DNA of 64,000 nt from Letharia columbiana (Eukaryota; Ascomycota; Lecanoromycetes; Lecanorales; Parmeliaceae). The stretch covers positions 186,001 through 250,000 of the forward strand of contig NW_023501040.1 in NCBI RefSeq assembly GCF_014066305.1, read 5' to 3'. Under the pieces are notes generated by a model. The model did no database searches and was not told the DNA's origin. It saw only the letters and a program-made list of their open reading frames with translations. Below, in pieces: positions 13,741 to 25,062 of this stretch (position 1 is its first letter; every line of letters starts with the position of its first letter). Position numbers and translations under genes: made by a program.

Positions 13741-14879
13741 AGCTAAATCTAATTATTTTCTTAGATTAATTTAAAGTACTATTATATTACTACTATTACT
13801 TCTAAGAAAGTAACTTATTAAATTTATATATAAGCGAACTTTATATAAAGCTACACTATAAATTAACTTAAAAAAAATTTCTATCTTTTAGAATTTATAG
13901 AATACTTTTTACTCGCTCTTCTTTCTAATATACTTTGATTAAAAGCGAAAGTTATATATTAATATCGATACTTTTAAAGTATAAAATTTCGCTATTATAA
14001 TTTATTATATATAAGAAAAAAAGAAAGTCTTTATTTTTATTAGAGGAGATATATAGATTATAATATTTCTAAGTAAATTAATTAATACTATAAAATATAA
14101 TTATTAATCTATAAAATTTAAGATTATTATTATAATTTAAATAATTTATAAAATTAGATATCTAATTAAAGTATTAGAAGTATTATTAATAGTAATTTAT
14201 ATTAATTACTCTACTATAATTTAGATCGCTTAATAAACTACGCTTTTTATATTATTTATTAATAAACTAAATCTTTAACTAATTTATACTTCTTAATACT
14301 TATTAAAATTTAATTTTATTATATACTATAAGACTAATAAAATAAATATTATTTTTAATATATTATTTAGACTTTAAATAGATATAAATTTTAAAGAAAA
14401 GTAAGTAGTACTAGAAAGTCTTTATAAAAGTATTCTAGAACTAAATAAATAAATAATATCGCTTAAAGAAATTCTTAGTCTATTATATAACTTTAATAGA
14501 AATAAATAATAACTTTAAGAAACGCCTTATTAAGGCGTATAGTAAGAATTCTTAATAAATTAAGATTCTTAATTTACTTAAGTAATCTAACTATCTTTTA
14601 AAAGAACTTCGCTTTTAAAAATATAATAATCTTATTTATAATATTACGCTTAATTATATTAATAAGTAATAACTCTATATTTCTAAGTTTATATAGTAAG
14701 AAGTTTTTTAGCTAATATATAATTAGAGTTTCTATATTAATTTTTATATTATTTATACTAGAATCTCGCTATTAATCTATATTAAAGACTTATTAAAGTA
14801 TCTTTAAATTTATTTAAAGTACTATTCTAAAGTATTAACTTAATTAAATTAAATAATATTTTATTTATAGCGAGCTTAA

Positions 14880-15250
14880 TTTAATTTCTATATTATTAAT
14901 TTTATTTTATATTATAATAATAAATTTTATTATTATACTTTCTTTCTAAAAAGATAAGAATATACTTCTTATTATAATATATAAATTCTCTAAAAGAAAA
15001 CTTCTTATATTAGAATTTAATAAATAAACTATTATTAATTAAATAAATACTTTATTTATTACTCTAATATCTTATAATTAAAATATTTTTATTACTATAA
15101 TTAGCGATCGTAATATTAAATTTATAAGTATTTTCTAAAAAACTATTTTTAAGAAGCTCGAAATTATTATAGTAACTTCGATTATTTATTACTCTTAGAT
15201 AGATAAATAATTAAAAAGAATAAATTAGACTATTAAGATTATTCTATAAT
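14880..15250 (+). pseudogene. Integrase catalytic core remnant
   Basis: The clearest coding signal in the window. At 15100-15111 the frame reads ISDR, followed by NIKFISIF-stop-KTIFKKL, the gypsy integrase pattern SDRDxxFxSxFWxxLFxxLG. At about 15177-15225 it reads SIIYYS-stop-IDK-stop-LKRIN, which is STAYHPQTDGQxxRxN with T to I, H to Y, P to S, Q to stop and G to K changes, each explicable by C-to-T or G-to-A mutation. The integrase inserts the cDNA copy of the element; this copy is inactive. Confidence 0.85.
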
Positions 15251-15519
15251 TTTATCTTATTACTAATATAAATAACTAATTAAATATATTTTTATTTTTT
15301 TAAATATATCTTAATAACTTAGTTATATTAATAGAATTTATATTAAATAAAATTATCTATAAATTTCGAATATAAGATATATTAAGGCTACTTATAGACT
15401 TATCACTAGAGAATCTTAATTAATTATATTTTATTAAATAAGAAAAGATTAATAATACTATTACTTTCGTTAATATTATAATAAAAACTCGCTATAATAA
15501 TAACTATAAAGCTATTAAT

Positions 15520-15740
15520 CTTCGCGAGAGATTATTAATTTATCTAAGACTATATTATAACTACTTTATTTTTAATATTAATTCTAAACTTTTTAATTAG
15601 AGAGTTAAATTATTTAAGATATTAAAGAAAATCGAAAATCTTATCTATCGACTAAATCTTTCGAGTATTATATATATTTATTTTATAATATTTATAATCT
15701 AATTAAAATCTACTATTAGATTAAGTCTAAAGATTTTTAT
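15520..15740 (+). pseudogene. Integrase C-terminal region remnant
   Basis: Reads KLFN-stop-RVKLFKILKKI then NLIYRLNLSSIIYIYFI. This follows the conserved gypsy integrase tail pattern KLxxRxxGPFxIxxxxGxxAYRLxLPxxxxIHPVFHxxxL, with G to K, H to Y and P to S changes typical of RIP. A glutamate/lysine-rich purine stretch follows at 15771-15787 and is probably coding rather than a polypurine tract. No chromodomain could be read after it. Confidence 0.75.
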
Positions 15741-15799
15741 TATAAAAAATTATATTCGCTATAATTAGTAAAAGAAGAAGAAGAAAAATAGATAGATCT

Positions 15800-16700
15800 A
15801 GATTTTACTATTAGATTTCTATTATTTAAAATCGAGAAACTAAGTAATAGATAAGGGAATTAAAAGAAATATTAAGTATCTAATATATTAAAAGAATAGT
15901 AATAAGAAGTATAATACTTAATATCTACTATATACTCTCTTAGAAGTAAAGAATCTTATAGTAGAATACGACGCCCGAATTTCTACTAATCTTATAAGAA
16001 ATCGTCGAGAAGAAGAAATAGCCTACTATATAAATACTATATAAGTATCTACTAAGAAAATACTTATTACTGCTAGCTTCTAAGAATTAAGCTACTTCTA
16101 TAAGAAAGCTAGATCGTTTTATAAAAGAAAAATTATACTTTTCTAAATCTTTAGTTTAAATAATTTCTAAAAAATCTAATTTCGCCTAATACTATCGTTA
16201 TTTCGTCTACTTTACTATTCAAATTTTTTTACTATTACTACTATTCGTTATACGTTCTATTAATGACTTCTAACTTAGTAAGAACTCTATTCTTATTAGA
16301 TATTTATAAAATATGAATAGACTTCTTACTTAATAAAATATCTTTCTAGAAGAATCTTATTACGAGTTAATAAAGCTAAAAGACTTTCTTTACTTAAAAT
16401 CTTTAACTAACTTACTATAAAAAGAAAGAAAGTCTATACTTTACCTAAAGAAATAACTTTCTTTGCTTTACCATATAAGGGAGAAAGTTTATATTTTTTC
16501 TTAAAGAAATAAGTTTCTTTACTTATAGCGAGGACGCTATCTTTCTTTCTTTCTTATCGATATATATTATAGATTATACTTAATTATACTTAATAGAAGC
16601 TAGTAACTAATAGCTTAATATAGCTTAACATTAAGATATATTTAGGCAACCAGATCTCATAGAAGAAGAATCATCTTTTTACCACTCAAGAAACGTCTTT
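15800..16700 (+). other. 3' part of the gypsy element
   Basis: Downstream of pol, with more CpT and CpG words than the pol section. Two imperfect direct repeats of the type CTTTCTTTACTTA/AAAGTCTATA occur at about 16390-16520. The last 58 bp (about 16633-16690, TTAGGCAACCAGATC and onwards) recur at 63127-63184, where they directly precede the element's 5' start. This is therefore either the start of a 3' LTR or the 3' terminus itself. Confidence 0.6.
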
Positions 16701-19160
16701 TATAAAAACTACTATATAAAATAGATAATTATTAATAAATTATAATAGAGTATCTAAATATTAAATTATATTTAATATTAAAGATTTTATTATTATTCGA
16801 AATTTCAACTTAGCTTAAATTAATAATATCTTCTTATATAAGCTTTTTAAGAGATATATTAAATTATTTACTAAAGTAATTATAATATAAAACTTTAAAA
16901 AATTAAAGCTTAACTTTATTTTTTTTTTTTTTATTAAAAATTATTAAAGATAATATAGATTATTAAGCTTTTAGATATTAATATAAAAAAGTATTATATT
17001 TTATATATAAGTTATAAAGAGTGTAATAATAAAATTAAAAAGGATTTAAAGAGAGATAATTAAGTTCTTTTATTAAATTATAACTATAATATTTAATTTA
17101 TATAAATTAATAAATCTATTTTTAAACTAATATATAGATTAAATATTTTATTTTTATATATTTTAATAAGCTATTAATTTAGACGATATTTTATTTTAAA
17201 TAAAATATCTTAAAAATAAGAGTAATAAGAAGATAAAAGTTATTAAATATATTATAAATTAAATAATATAGATAAATAAGCTCTTTATTAATTTTCTATA
17301 TTTTTATTTTATATTTTTATTTTATCTACTATAAATTAGCTAATCTAGCGAAGAAATAAATTTAAAATATTAGATTTATAAAAATAGAGCTAATTTTAAA
17401 TAATTTTTTATTAAATATATAAAAAGTATAATAAAAAAATTTAAATTTTTTTTTAAAAAGCTAGTTATTATAGTATTAACGTCTTTATATAATTAATAAA
17501 TTAAACTTATTATCTCTCTAAATATATATATATATAAATATCTTTAGAATATAGCTATTATCTCTATAGAGTTATAATATTAAACTATTAATTCTTTACT
17601 CTATTTATAAAGTTTATTTATTAATCTCTATTCTATTATTAATTTTATCTCTAATAATTATCTAAAGAATAATAGCGAAGAGTTTATTTAAGATAATTAG
17701 AGTATAGAAATTATAAATTTATATAATCTATTTTAAAGAGAGCTTTTTTAAAATAGAATATTAATATTTTAATAAAGATATTCTTAATCTAATTATTTTT
17801 AAATATAAAGATATTATCTAAAAATCTATAGAAAGTATAATATATTATTAAATAGAGTTAAGAATAAGTAAATTATCTAATTAGAAGATAATAGATTATA
17901 GAATATTATAATTATATAATAATCTTAATATAAATTAAAATAAAAGATATTAAGAAAATAAATTATCTCTTTTTTATATTTTTTAATATTATAATAATAA
18001 TAATTAGATATAATTAATTCGTAATCTAGCTATATAAATAAATATAATAAATAATTATAAGATATTTTTAATATATAATAAGTTATTTCTAAGTTATCTC
18101 TAAAATATCTCTTTTATTTTTACTCTTTTATACTCTCTTTATATTTATTAATAACGCTTTTTTATATAATAATATTTTTATATTTTATTAACGACTATAT
18201 AGTATTCTTATACTTTTAACTTTTATATTATTTATTATTATATTTAAATTAATATTTCTCTTAAATTAGTAATAATTAGAAATATTAATTATTATAACTT
18301 ATATCTATAACGATAAATATTAATATATTAATAGACTTATATATAAATACTCTTTATTTTAAATTATATAATAGTAATAAATCAATTATAATAGAAATAT
18401 AAAAAATATAAATAATTTTTATAATTTTATAAATTAGATAACTTATAAGCTTAATTTATAAATACGCTAAAAATATTTATATAATATTAAATAACTTATA
18501 AATCTAATTTATAGATATATTAGAAATATTTATATAATATAATAATCTAAATAATTAATCTTATATTATAAATAGATTAACTTTTCTTTTCTTTTCTATT
18601 TACTTAAAAGTAGATATATTCTTTTATATTATTAGTAAGAATTAAACTAATAAATAAAATAAATATATTAAATTATTTATTTTCTAGATTAACTTTCTCT
18701 CTAATATATCGCCTATTTAATAATATTATATTTTTATTATATATTTCTTTTTATTTCTTTATTCATAGCGCGTCTTTATTTAAAGCTTAAAGAGTTTTTT
18801 AATATATAATAAATTAATATTATAAATAGAAGAGATGTATTAATTATAACGCGATTAAATTATAAATAAAATTTTATTTAATATAATATAATATAATATA
18901 ATTAAGATATATAATTTATCTATATTTTTATTATATATATTTTAATATTACTAACTACTTTATCTAATAAATATAAGAAATATATAAATATTATTAAATA
19001 TATATCCCTTTTTAACTCTAATATATCGCTCTATAAATATTTTACTAATAAAAGATTATTAATTAATTTACGATAGTTAAAGATTAGATAAATATTATAA
19101 AATATATAGAGAAATAAGATAGATAAAACTAAAGGGGATATAGAGAGAATAACTACTTTT
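16701..19160. repeat. Repeat family A, copy A1 part c
   Basis: Colinear with about 55912-58399. Similarity resumes directly after the gypsy element and runs without large gaps to the insertion point of the tandem miniature LTR element. No gene is readable. It is slightly more mutated than its A2 counterpart, which keeps more CpG and CpC. Confidence 0.85.
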
Positions 19161-19342
19161 TGTTATAATATCAGCCCCTTCGGCTATCGTATAATATATC
19201 GCCTATTATTAGGGCTAGTAATTACCAGCCATTATTAGCCACCTATTTTATATATATAAATATCCGTACATCCCATAAATTAATAATTAGTCTTTTAGTC
19301 ATAATCATTCTTTCTAATATATCTAATATTCTACTTTTAATA
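19161..19342 (+). repeat. LTR 1 of the tandem miniature element
   Basis: 182 bp, begins TGTTATAATATCAGCCCC and ends CTACTTTTAATA (CA to TA by RIP). It is followed at once by the primer-binding motif GGTTATAAGCCCG at 19343. It is the least mutated of the three LTRs at this locus. Confidence 0.88.
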
Positions 19343-19974
19343 GGTTATAAGCCCGAAAGCGGGTAGAATAATATCGAATATTCTTTATACTTTCTAATAT
19401 AAATATTAAACTAAGTCTTCGATAATTATTTATAAATAGATATATCTTATAGCGATAGCTCTATTTTTTTAACTTATATTTATTAATAAGAGGGCTATCG
19501 CTATTTAATCTCTATATAAAAAATATTCAAATTAAAATTCTTATTTTATTCGAGGTCTTAAAATTAATATGGATAAAAAACTCTTATATTATATAAGAAC
19601 TCGAACTAATTAAAAATCTTTAGATTATTTTAAGATTTTAAAATAATATAGATAAACTATTAATCTCGAAATAATATAGATAAAATATTAAAAACTTTTA
19701 GATTATTTTAAGATTTTAAAATAATATAGATAAACTATTAGTCTTAAAATAATATAAATAAAATATTAAAAATTCTTATATTATTTCGAGGTCTTAAAAC
19801 GGGTATTTAAAAGCCTTGGCACTCTTTCTATTTTCTCTATTAAGGTTTTTTATAGATTTAATAAAATTAAATAAATAATTAATCTCGAATATAAAGCGTA
19901 AATTTAAAAACTAATATATATAAGATATAATATACTAGGATTTAGAGAATCTAGCTTTTAAGGCTATCGGAGAG

Positions 19975-20156
19975 TATTATAATATTAACCTCTTCGGCTA
20001 TTATATAATATATCGTCTATTATTAGAGCTAGTAATTACTAGCTACTATTAATCATCTATTTTATATATATAAATATTTATATATTTTATAAATTAATAA
20101 TTAGTCTTTTAATTATAATTATTCTTTCTAATATATCTAATATTCTACTTTTAATA
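19975..20156 (+). repeat. LTR 2 (shared middle LTR)
   Basis: 182 bp, begins TATTATAATATTAACC, TG changed to TA. It follows GGCTATCGGAGAG, the purine-rich end of the first interior, and precedes GATTATAAGC, a mutated primer site. It serves as 3' LTR of the first unit and 5' LTR of the second. Confidence 0.85.
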
Positions 20157-20787
20157 GATTATAAGCTTAAGAGCGAGTAGACTAGTATTAAATATTCTTA
20201 TACTTTCTAATATAGATATTAAACTAAGTCTTCGATAATTATTTATAAATAGATATACTTTATAGCGATAGTCTATTTTTTTAATTTATATCTATTAATA
20301 AGAGAATTATCGCTATTTAATCCCTATATAAAAAATATTAAATAAAAATCTTTATTTTATTCGAGGTCTTAAAATTAATATAGATAAAAAATTCTTATAT
20401 TATATAAAAATTCGAACTAATTAAAAATCTTTAGATTATCTCGAGATCTCGAAATAATATAAATAAATTATTAGTCTCGAAATAATATAAATAAAATATT
20501 AAAAACTTTTAGATTATTTTAAGGTCTTAAAATAATATAAGTAAACTATTAATCTCGAAATAATATAAATAAAATATTAAAAACCCTTATATTATTTCGA
20601 GGTCTCGAAACGAATATTTAAAAGCCTCGACACTCTTTCTATTTTCTCTATTAGGATTTTTTATAGATTTAATAAAACTAGATAAATAATCGATCTTAAA
20701 TATAAAGCGTGAATTTAGAAATTAATATATATATAAGATATAATATACTAGAGTTTAAAGAATCTAGCTTTTAAGGCTATTAGGGAG

Positions 20788-20969
20788 TATTATAATATTA
20801 GCCCCTTCGACTATTATATAATATATCGCCTATTATTAAGGCTAGTAATTATCAGCTATTATTAGCTATCTATTTTATATATATAAATATTCGTATATTC
20901 CATAAATTAATAATTAGTCTTTCAGTTATAATTATTCTTTCTAATATGTCTAATATTCTACTTTTAACA
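20788..20969 (+). repeat. LTR 3 of the tandem miniature element
   Basis: 182 bp, begins TATTATAATATTAGCCCC and ends CTACTTTTAACA with the canonical CA intact. It adjoins the right target duplication CTTTT. Confidence 0.88.
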
Positions 20970-20974
20970 CTTTT

Positions 20975-21480
20975 ATCTATATAATATATTTTATAAATAA
21001 TAGTAATTATTAATATATAAGATATATATATAAATTAGTATTAATTAGATTTAGTTTATTATATAAAATAAAAGTAATACTTAGTTTAAATAATTCGATA
21101 TTTATAAAGATAGAACTAAAAGACCTCTAATAGATTTTCGATAGATCTTTAATAGATTTTTAATAGATTTTTAATAGATTTTTAATAGAGTTTTAAATAT
21201 TATTTAATAGATTATTAACTATTAATTAAATATAGAGTTATTTAAATTATATTATTAAATAAAATAAGTAATTATATTAAACGAGTTTTTAAGCTTAATA
21301 GTATATATTTAGAAATAGTATATTTAACTCTCTATCTAAGAAAACATATATTCTCTAAAACGATTCGTTTATTAGTCGAGAAAATGTCTATTATAACTAA
21401 ATAGTAGGGACGATAAGTTTTAAAAACGAGTTATCTACGCTATATGAACTATATATAAATATATCGTCTTTTATACTATC
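20975..21480. repeat. Repeat family A, copy A1 part d
   Basis: Matches 58400-58877, including the 12-bp minisatellite and the block GTCGAG..TATTATAACTA..TAG.GGGACGA. Similarity fades near 21480. Because A2 is cut by a miniature LTR element at 58878, the true right end of family A cannot be set from this window. Confidence 0.75.
21121..21192. repeat. 12-bp minisatellite in A1
   Basis: About six units of the form TCTTTAATAGAT, mostly TTTTTAATAGAT here. The homologous array in A2 is at 58545-58614, where the units are better preserved as AGATCTTTAATAG. Confidence 0.85.
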
Positions 21481-23490
21481 GGCTTCTATAAGATAATAAA
21501 GATAAAGTTTAATACTAACGATGTTAAAATCGAATAGATAAGTAAAATAAAATAACTTAATCGTTTTTCGCTAGGTTAAGTCGAGTAGTTAAAGTAAGTT
21601 AGCGCCGAATAATTAGCGTAAAAATATATTTCTTATATCTCTATCCTCTCTATATAAATGAAATTAAAAAATATGAGATTCTAAGTTTATAACGTTTAAA
21701 ATAAAATAGATAAAGTAAAAAGTCGAAATCTAAAAACGACTATATTAAACTATAACCCCCATTCAAATATAACCTAAATTCCACTTTTTATTAAAAAATA
21801 ATTTTTCGAAAATTTTATTTCTAGACATTCTAGTATATACTAAAAATCGATTAATTCGAGATCGAAGAATATATATAAGAGTGGCTAAATGAAATAATTG
21901 AAAAAAATTCTTCTAGCTATATATCGTCGGCTATAAGATCTTTATAAGAGTTATTTTAGATATCTAATTCTTAGTAATAGTAATTAATAATAATAATTTA
22001 GAGGTATAATATCTAAGACGTTAATAACGAATAGATATAGATTTTTTAAAAGAGCTTTAAAAGATTAATAACGATAACGGTAATAGCGCTAAAGAAATAG
22101 CTATTTCGATGTAAAATAGCGAGTTTATAGAGTACTCTAATATAGCGACTTAATAAACGACTTAAATCAATTATCTATAGTATATAAATTAAAAAAATAG
22201 CTTCTCTAAAGTAGGTAACTTCTTTATATTAAGATTATTAAGCTATAATAAGATTATAAGCAATATTTTAATCTAATAAATCGATAAAAACTCTTAAACT
22301 TATTCTTATAGAGGGTTTTAATAAAATTATTAATTATCTATTAATTAATAAAAATATAATTTAAAACGATATTTCTAGCGATAACTTATTTTTATATATA
22401 ATAATATTAAATATTAATATATTTAATATAAGTATAAAATTAAGAGTTTTTAGTTAATATTATAATATCTTAGTTATTATAAAAGATAATTATTACTTAC
22501 ATTTATTTATTATTAATATTAAACTAATTTAATAAATCGCGTAATTAAATTACTTTCTTAATAGCTTATATTTAATTAATATATTTAATTTTGTAAATCG
22601 AGAGTATTATAATAGATTATTACTTCGATAATTAACTAATAGTCTCGCTATTAATATTAAATATATATCTAAATATAAAGTAATAAATATTTTAATTATC
22701 GATTTAATTAGCGTTATTATAGCTATTTAAAGGTTTTAAATTTTTTTTAAAAATAAATTAATAGTTAACAATTTATCTAAGATAGCGAGAAATTCGCTTA
22801 ATCGCTTTTTAATAGACTTCGTTAAGATTTAAATTATATCGGGATATTATCGAGATCGCGAATATAATATCTAGTTTTATACTAAGTATTATATATATTA
22901 ATAACTTTATTATTAATTAATACTTAATATAAGAGCCTTCGAAGACTTAGAAGTTCTCTTTAAATATCTAATATCTTTTAATATTTATAAAAATAAATAT
23001 ATTTTTAAATTTCTATATACTATATTTAGTAAGAAACTTTTTAATATACTTTATTTAATTAAGTTAAATAATATAATTAATATAATTTTTAATAATAATT
23101 ATATTTAGATAATAGACGTATAGCTCTAAATTAGTTATTTCGAAGTAATTATTAAACTTATCTTTAATATTCTAAATTTCTACTTTATTAAGATTAATTA
23201 AAAGAATATTATTTATATAAATTATAATAATTATAATATTATTAATAAAGATTAAGAAATTAATCGTAATAAGCTTAAAGTTTAATTTCTTTAAATATAC
23301 GAAGAGAGTATTATATTAGATTCTTAAGGATTACTTTAAATTATATAGCGTCTTCTTTAATTTATATATTTTATATTTATTATAGTTTTAAAGAGAGTTA
23401 AAATATAGTAAGATTTCGAAATTAAGTATTAAATTTCTTTAAAACTCATATCTCGCTTTAATTTTAAAGTAATACTTTCGATATATTTTA
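21481..23490. other. RIP-degenerated region, unassigned
   Basis: About 2 kb without a readable gene. Two short patches keep CpA/TpG: about 21750-21790 (ACCCCCATTCAAATATAACC) and 21880-21905. CpG is frequent between 21980 and 22200, suggesting former coding sequence, but I recognise no domain. Confidence 0.5.
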
Positions 23491-24042
23491 CGAGTAAAGG
23501 CCTATAAATTAAATTCATAACCATTTTTTTTAATTAGGGCTATCGAGTAAATTTTAATAAGCGATCTTTAATAAGCGATCTTTAATAAGCGATCTCTAAC
23601 TTTCTTATCTTTAAATATCTGTAAGACTAAATTTAGTAATTCTTTTCTTATATAAAAGTCTATATTATATTCTATAAATTAAATAAAAAATCTTAAAATC
23701 TTAATAGAAAATAAAAAAAATCTTTAGTAAGCGAATCTTAATAAGCGATATTTAGATTTCTTACGCTTTAATAATTATAAGATTAAATTTTAAAAAAGAA
23801 TTATTATTAAAAAGCGTAAGTTTCGGGCTATAATTTATTAAGAAAATCTTAAAGTTTTAATAGAAAATAGTAAAGTTATTAAAGGGTTAAAAGTAGAGAG
23901 AGAGATTTTTAATAATTACGGATATTAATTTATTTACTCGCGATATCTAATTAAAAAGCGTAGATCTAATAAATTTACAATTAGCTATATATATAAAGTT
24001 AAGATTTATAGCTTAGCTTTATCTTATTCTTTTATATATACT
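23491..24042 (+). mobile_element. Short repeat C, copy 1
   Basis: About 550 bp from the head GAGTAAAGGCCTATAAATTA to the shared tail ending TTCTTTTATATATAC. The interior holds two diverged copies of a roughly 210-bp unit containing GCTATCGAGTAAATTTTAAT and AAGCGAT..TT..TTTCTTACGCTTTAATAATTATAAG; AATAAGCGATCTTT is repeated three times at 23555-23600. Further copies are at 34210-34794 (minus) and 38904-39525 (plus). No terminal inverted repeats, no coding capacity; a non-autonomous element of unknown class. Confidence 0.75.
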
Positions 24043-24293
24043 AATTATTTAGATATATATTAAATATTTATAAATAATTCCTCTAGATTTAAATCTTATA
24101 TATTAAGTTTTTTAATAATTAAATAATATATATTTCTTTTCTAATAATAGAGCTCGAGAGATTAAAAAAAGATAATTTAATAATTTAATTAAAAGATATA
24201 ATAAACTCGAATTTATAATTATTAGTATATATAAAAGAATAAGATAAGACTAAATTAGAATTAATCTAAATATAAGAGATTATAAGCTATTTT
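24043..24293. other. Spacer with abutting tail fragments
   Basis: AT-rich. At 24190-24260 a truncated plus-strand tail start (AAAGATATAATAAACTCGAAT) meets an inverted tail (TATATAAAAGAATAAGATAAG), so two C-type ends abut head-on. The last five bases, ATTTT, are the left target duplication of the next element. Confidence 0.6.
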
Positions 24294-24471
24294 TGTTATA
24301 ATACTAGCCCCTTCGACTATCGCATAACATGTCGCGTATTACCAGGGCTAGTAATTACCAGCCACTATCAGCCACCTATTTTATATACATAAATATCCGT
24401 ATATCCCATGAATCAATAATCAGTCTTTCAGTCACAATCATTCTAACATGTCTGGTATCCTACTTTCAACA
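24294..24471 (+). repeat. 5' LTR of the best preserved miniature element
   Basis: 178 bp, begins TGTTATAATACTAGCCCC and ends CTACTTTCAACA, so it has canonical TG...CA ends. Contains TATTTTATATACATAAATA at about 24387, a TATA-like stretch that may serve as the element's promoter, conserved in all copies (TATTTTATATATATAAATA). Confidence 0.9.
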
Positions 24472-24484
24472 GGTTATGAGCCCG
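24472..24484 (+). promoter_or_regulatory. Primer-binding site, initiator tRNA-Met anticodon arm
   Basis: GGTTATGAGCCCG directly follows the LTR end CA. It is complementary to CGGGCTCATAACC; the GGGCTCATAACC part is the anticodon loop and adjoining stem of eukaryotic initiator tRNA-Met (anticodon CAT). A normal primer site would instead pair with a tRNA 3' end and start TGG. Priming by a cleaved half of initiator tRNA-Met is established for Drosophila copia and for yeast Ty5, so a Ty1/copia-type partner is inferred. The motif is repeated at 19343 and, mutated, at 20157, 35697 and 59010. Confidence 0.82.
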
Positions 24485-24577
24485 GAAGCGGGTAAAACAG
24501 TATCGAACATCCTTGCACTTCCTAACATGGATATCAAACTAAGTCTTCAGTGATCGTTTATAAATAGATACACCTCA

Positions 24578-24630
24578 TAGCGACAGCCTATTTTTTTGGC
24601 TCGTACCCACCGACGAGAGGGCTATCGCCA
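24578..24630 (+). other. Conserved hairpin in the element interior
   Basis: GCGACAGCC pairs with GGCTATCGC (one mismatch here, perfect as AGCGATAG/CTATCGCT in other copies) across about 30 nt. A second small stem CTCG/CGAG lies inside the loop. The structure recurs at 19450-19505, 20262-20313, 35803-35857 and 60012-60066. Its place just after the primer site suggests a packaging or dimerisation signal; that function is inferred only. Confidence 0.65.
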
Positions 24631-24677
24631 TTCAATCCCTACACAAAAAATATCGAACTAAAATCCTCATTTCATCC

Positions 24678-24890
24678 GAGGTCTCGAAACAATACGGGTA
24701 AACCATCAAAACCCTCAGATCATTCCGAGGTCCCGAAACAATACGGGTAAACCATCAAAACCCTCAGATCATTTCGAGGTCCCGAAACAATACGGGCAAA
24801 CCATCAAAACCCTCAGATTATTCCGAGGTCCCGAAACAATACGGGCAAAACATCAAAAACCCTCATATCATTCCGAGGTCCCGAAACGGG
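24678..24890 (+). repeat. 49-bp tandem repeats in the element interior
   Basis: Units start with GAGGTC(T/C)CGAAAC at 24678, 24727, 24776, 24825 and 24875, giving four full units of 49-50 bp and one partial. Each contains AATACGGG(T/C)AAA.CATCAAAA. Other loci carry different numbers and variants of the unit, so it is a variable tandem repeat. It is not CRISPR: the whole unit repeats with no unique spacers. Confidence 0.9.
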
Positions 24891-25062
24891 TATTCAAAAA
24901 GCCCCGGCACTCTTTCTATTTTCTCTATCGAGGTTTTTTATAGGTTTAACGAGGCCGGGTAAATAATCAATCTCGAATATAAAGCGTGGATTTGGAAACT
25001 GATATATATAAGATACGATATACTAAGGTTTAGGGAATCTAGCTTCTAGAGTTATCGAGGAG

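Larger units (their letters stand above)
9486..16700 (+). mobile_element. RIP-inactivated Ty3/gypsy retrotransposon
   Basis: About 7.2 kb lying between two pieces of repeat A; the first 0.8 kb recurs at 63185-64000. Pol order on the plus strand is protease region, reverse transcriptase, RNase H region, integrase, which is the Ty3/gypsy order. Both ends carry AAACGTCTTT (9486-9495 and 16691-16700). No convincing full LTR pair is visible within the copy, so its ends are uncertain: the 63127-63194 junction suggests the real LTR spans this motif. RIP has introduced stop codons throughout (Gln and Trp codons to stops), so it cannot encode a working polyprotein. Confidence 0.8.
19156..20974 (+). 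mobile_element. Tandem miniature LTR element (three LTRs), TSD CTTTT
   Basis: The element body is 19161-20969, flanked by a perfect 5-bp target duplication CTTTT (19156-19160 and 20970-20974). The empty site is visible in A2 at 58391-58400 (ACTACTTTTATC). Structure is LTR, interior, LTR, interior, LTR with unit lengths of 814 and 813 bp. Each interior starts with the GGTTATAAGCCCG primer-site motif (GATTATAAGCTTA in the second) and holds the AGCGATAG..CTATCGCT hairpin and the ~49-bp repeats in mutated form. No open frame, so the enzymes must have come from elsewhere. Confidence 0.88.

Noticed and set aside
15771..15787. Polypurine tract of the gypsy element
   Set aside because: The GAAGAAGAAG run follows directly on the integrase C-terminal reading frame and lies about 900 bp from the 3' end, so it is more likely coding.
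24329..24553. 74-codon frame in the miniature LTR element
   Set aside because: Spans LTR, primer site and interior, is broken in the other copies, and is open only because this copy is little mutated.
24678..24890. CRISPR-like regular repeats
   Set aside because: The full 49-bp unit repeats with no unique spacers, and the context is an LTR element in a eukaryotic genome.
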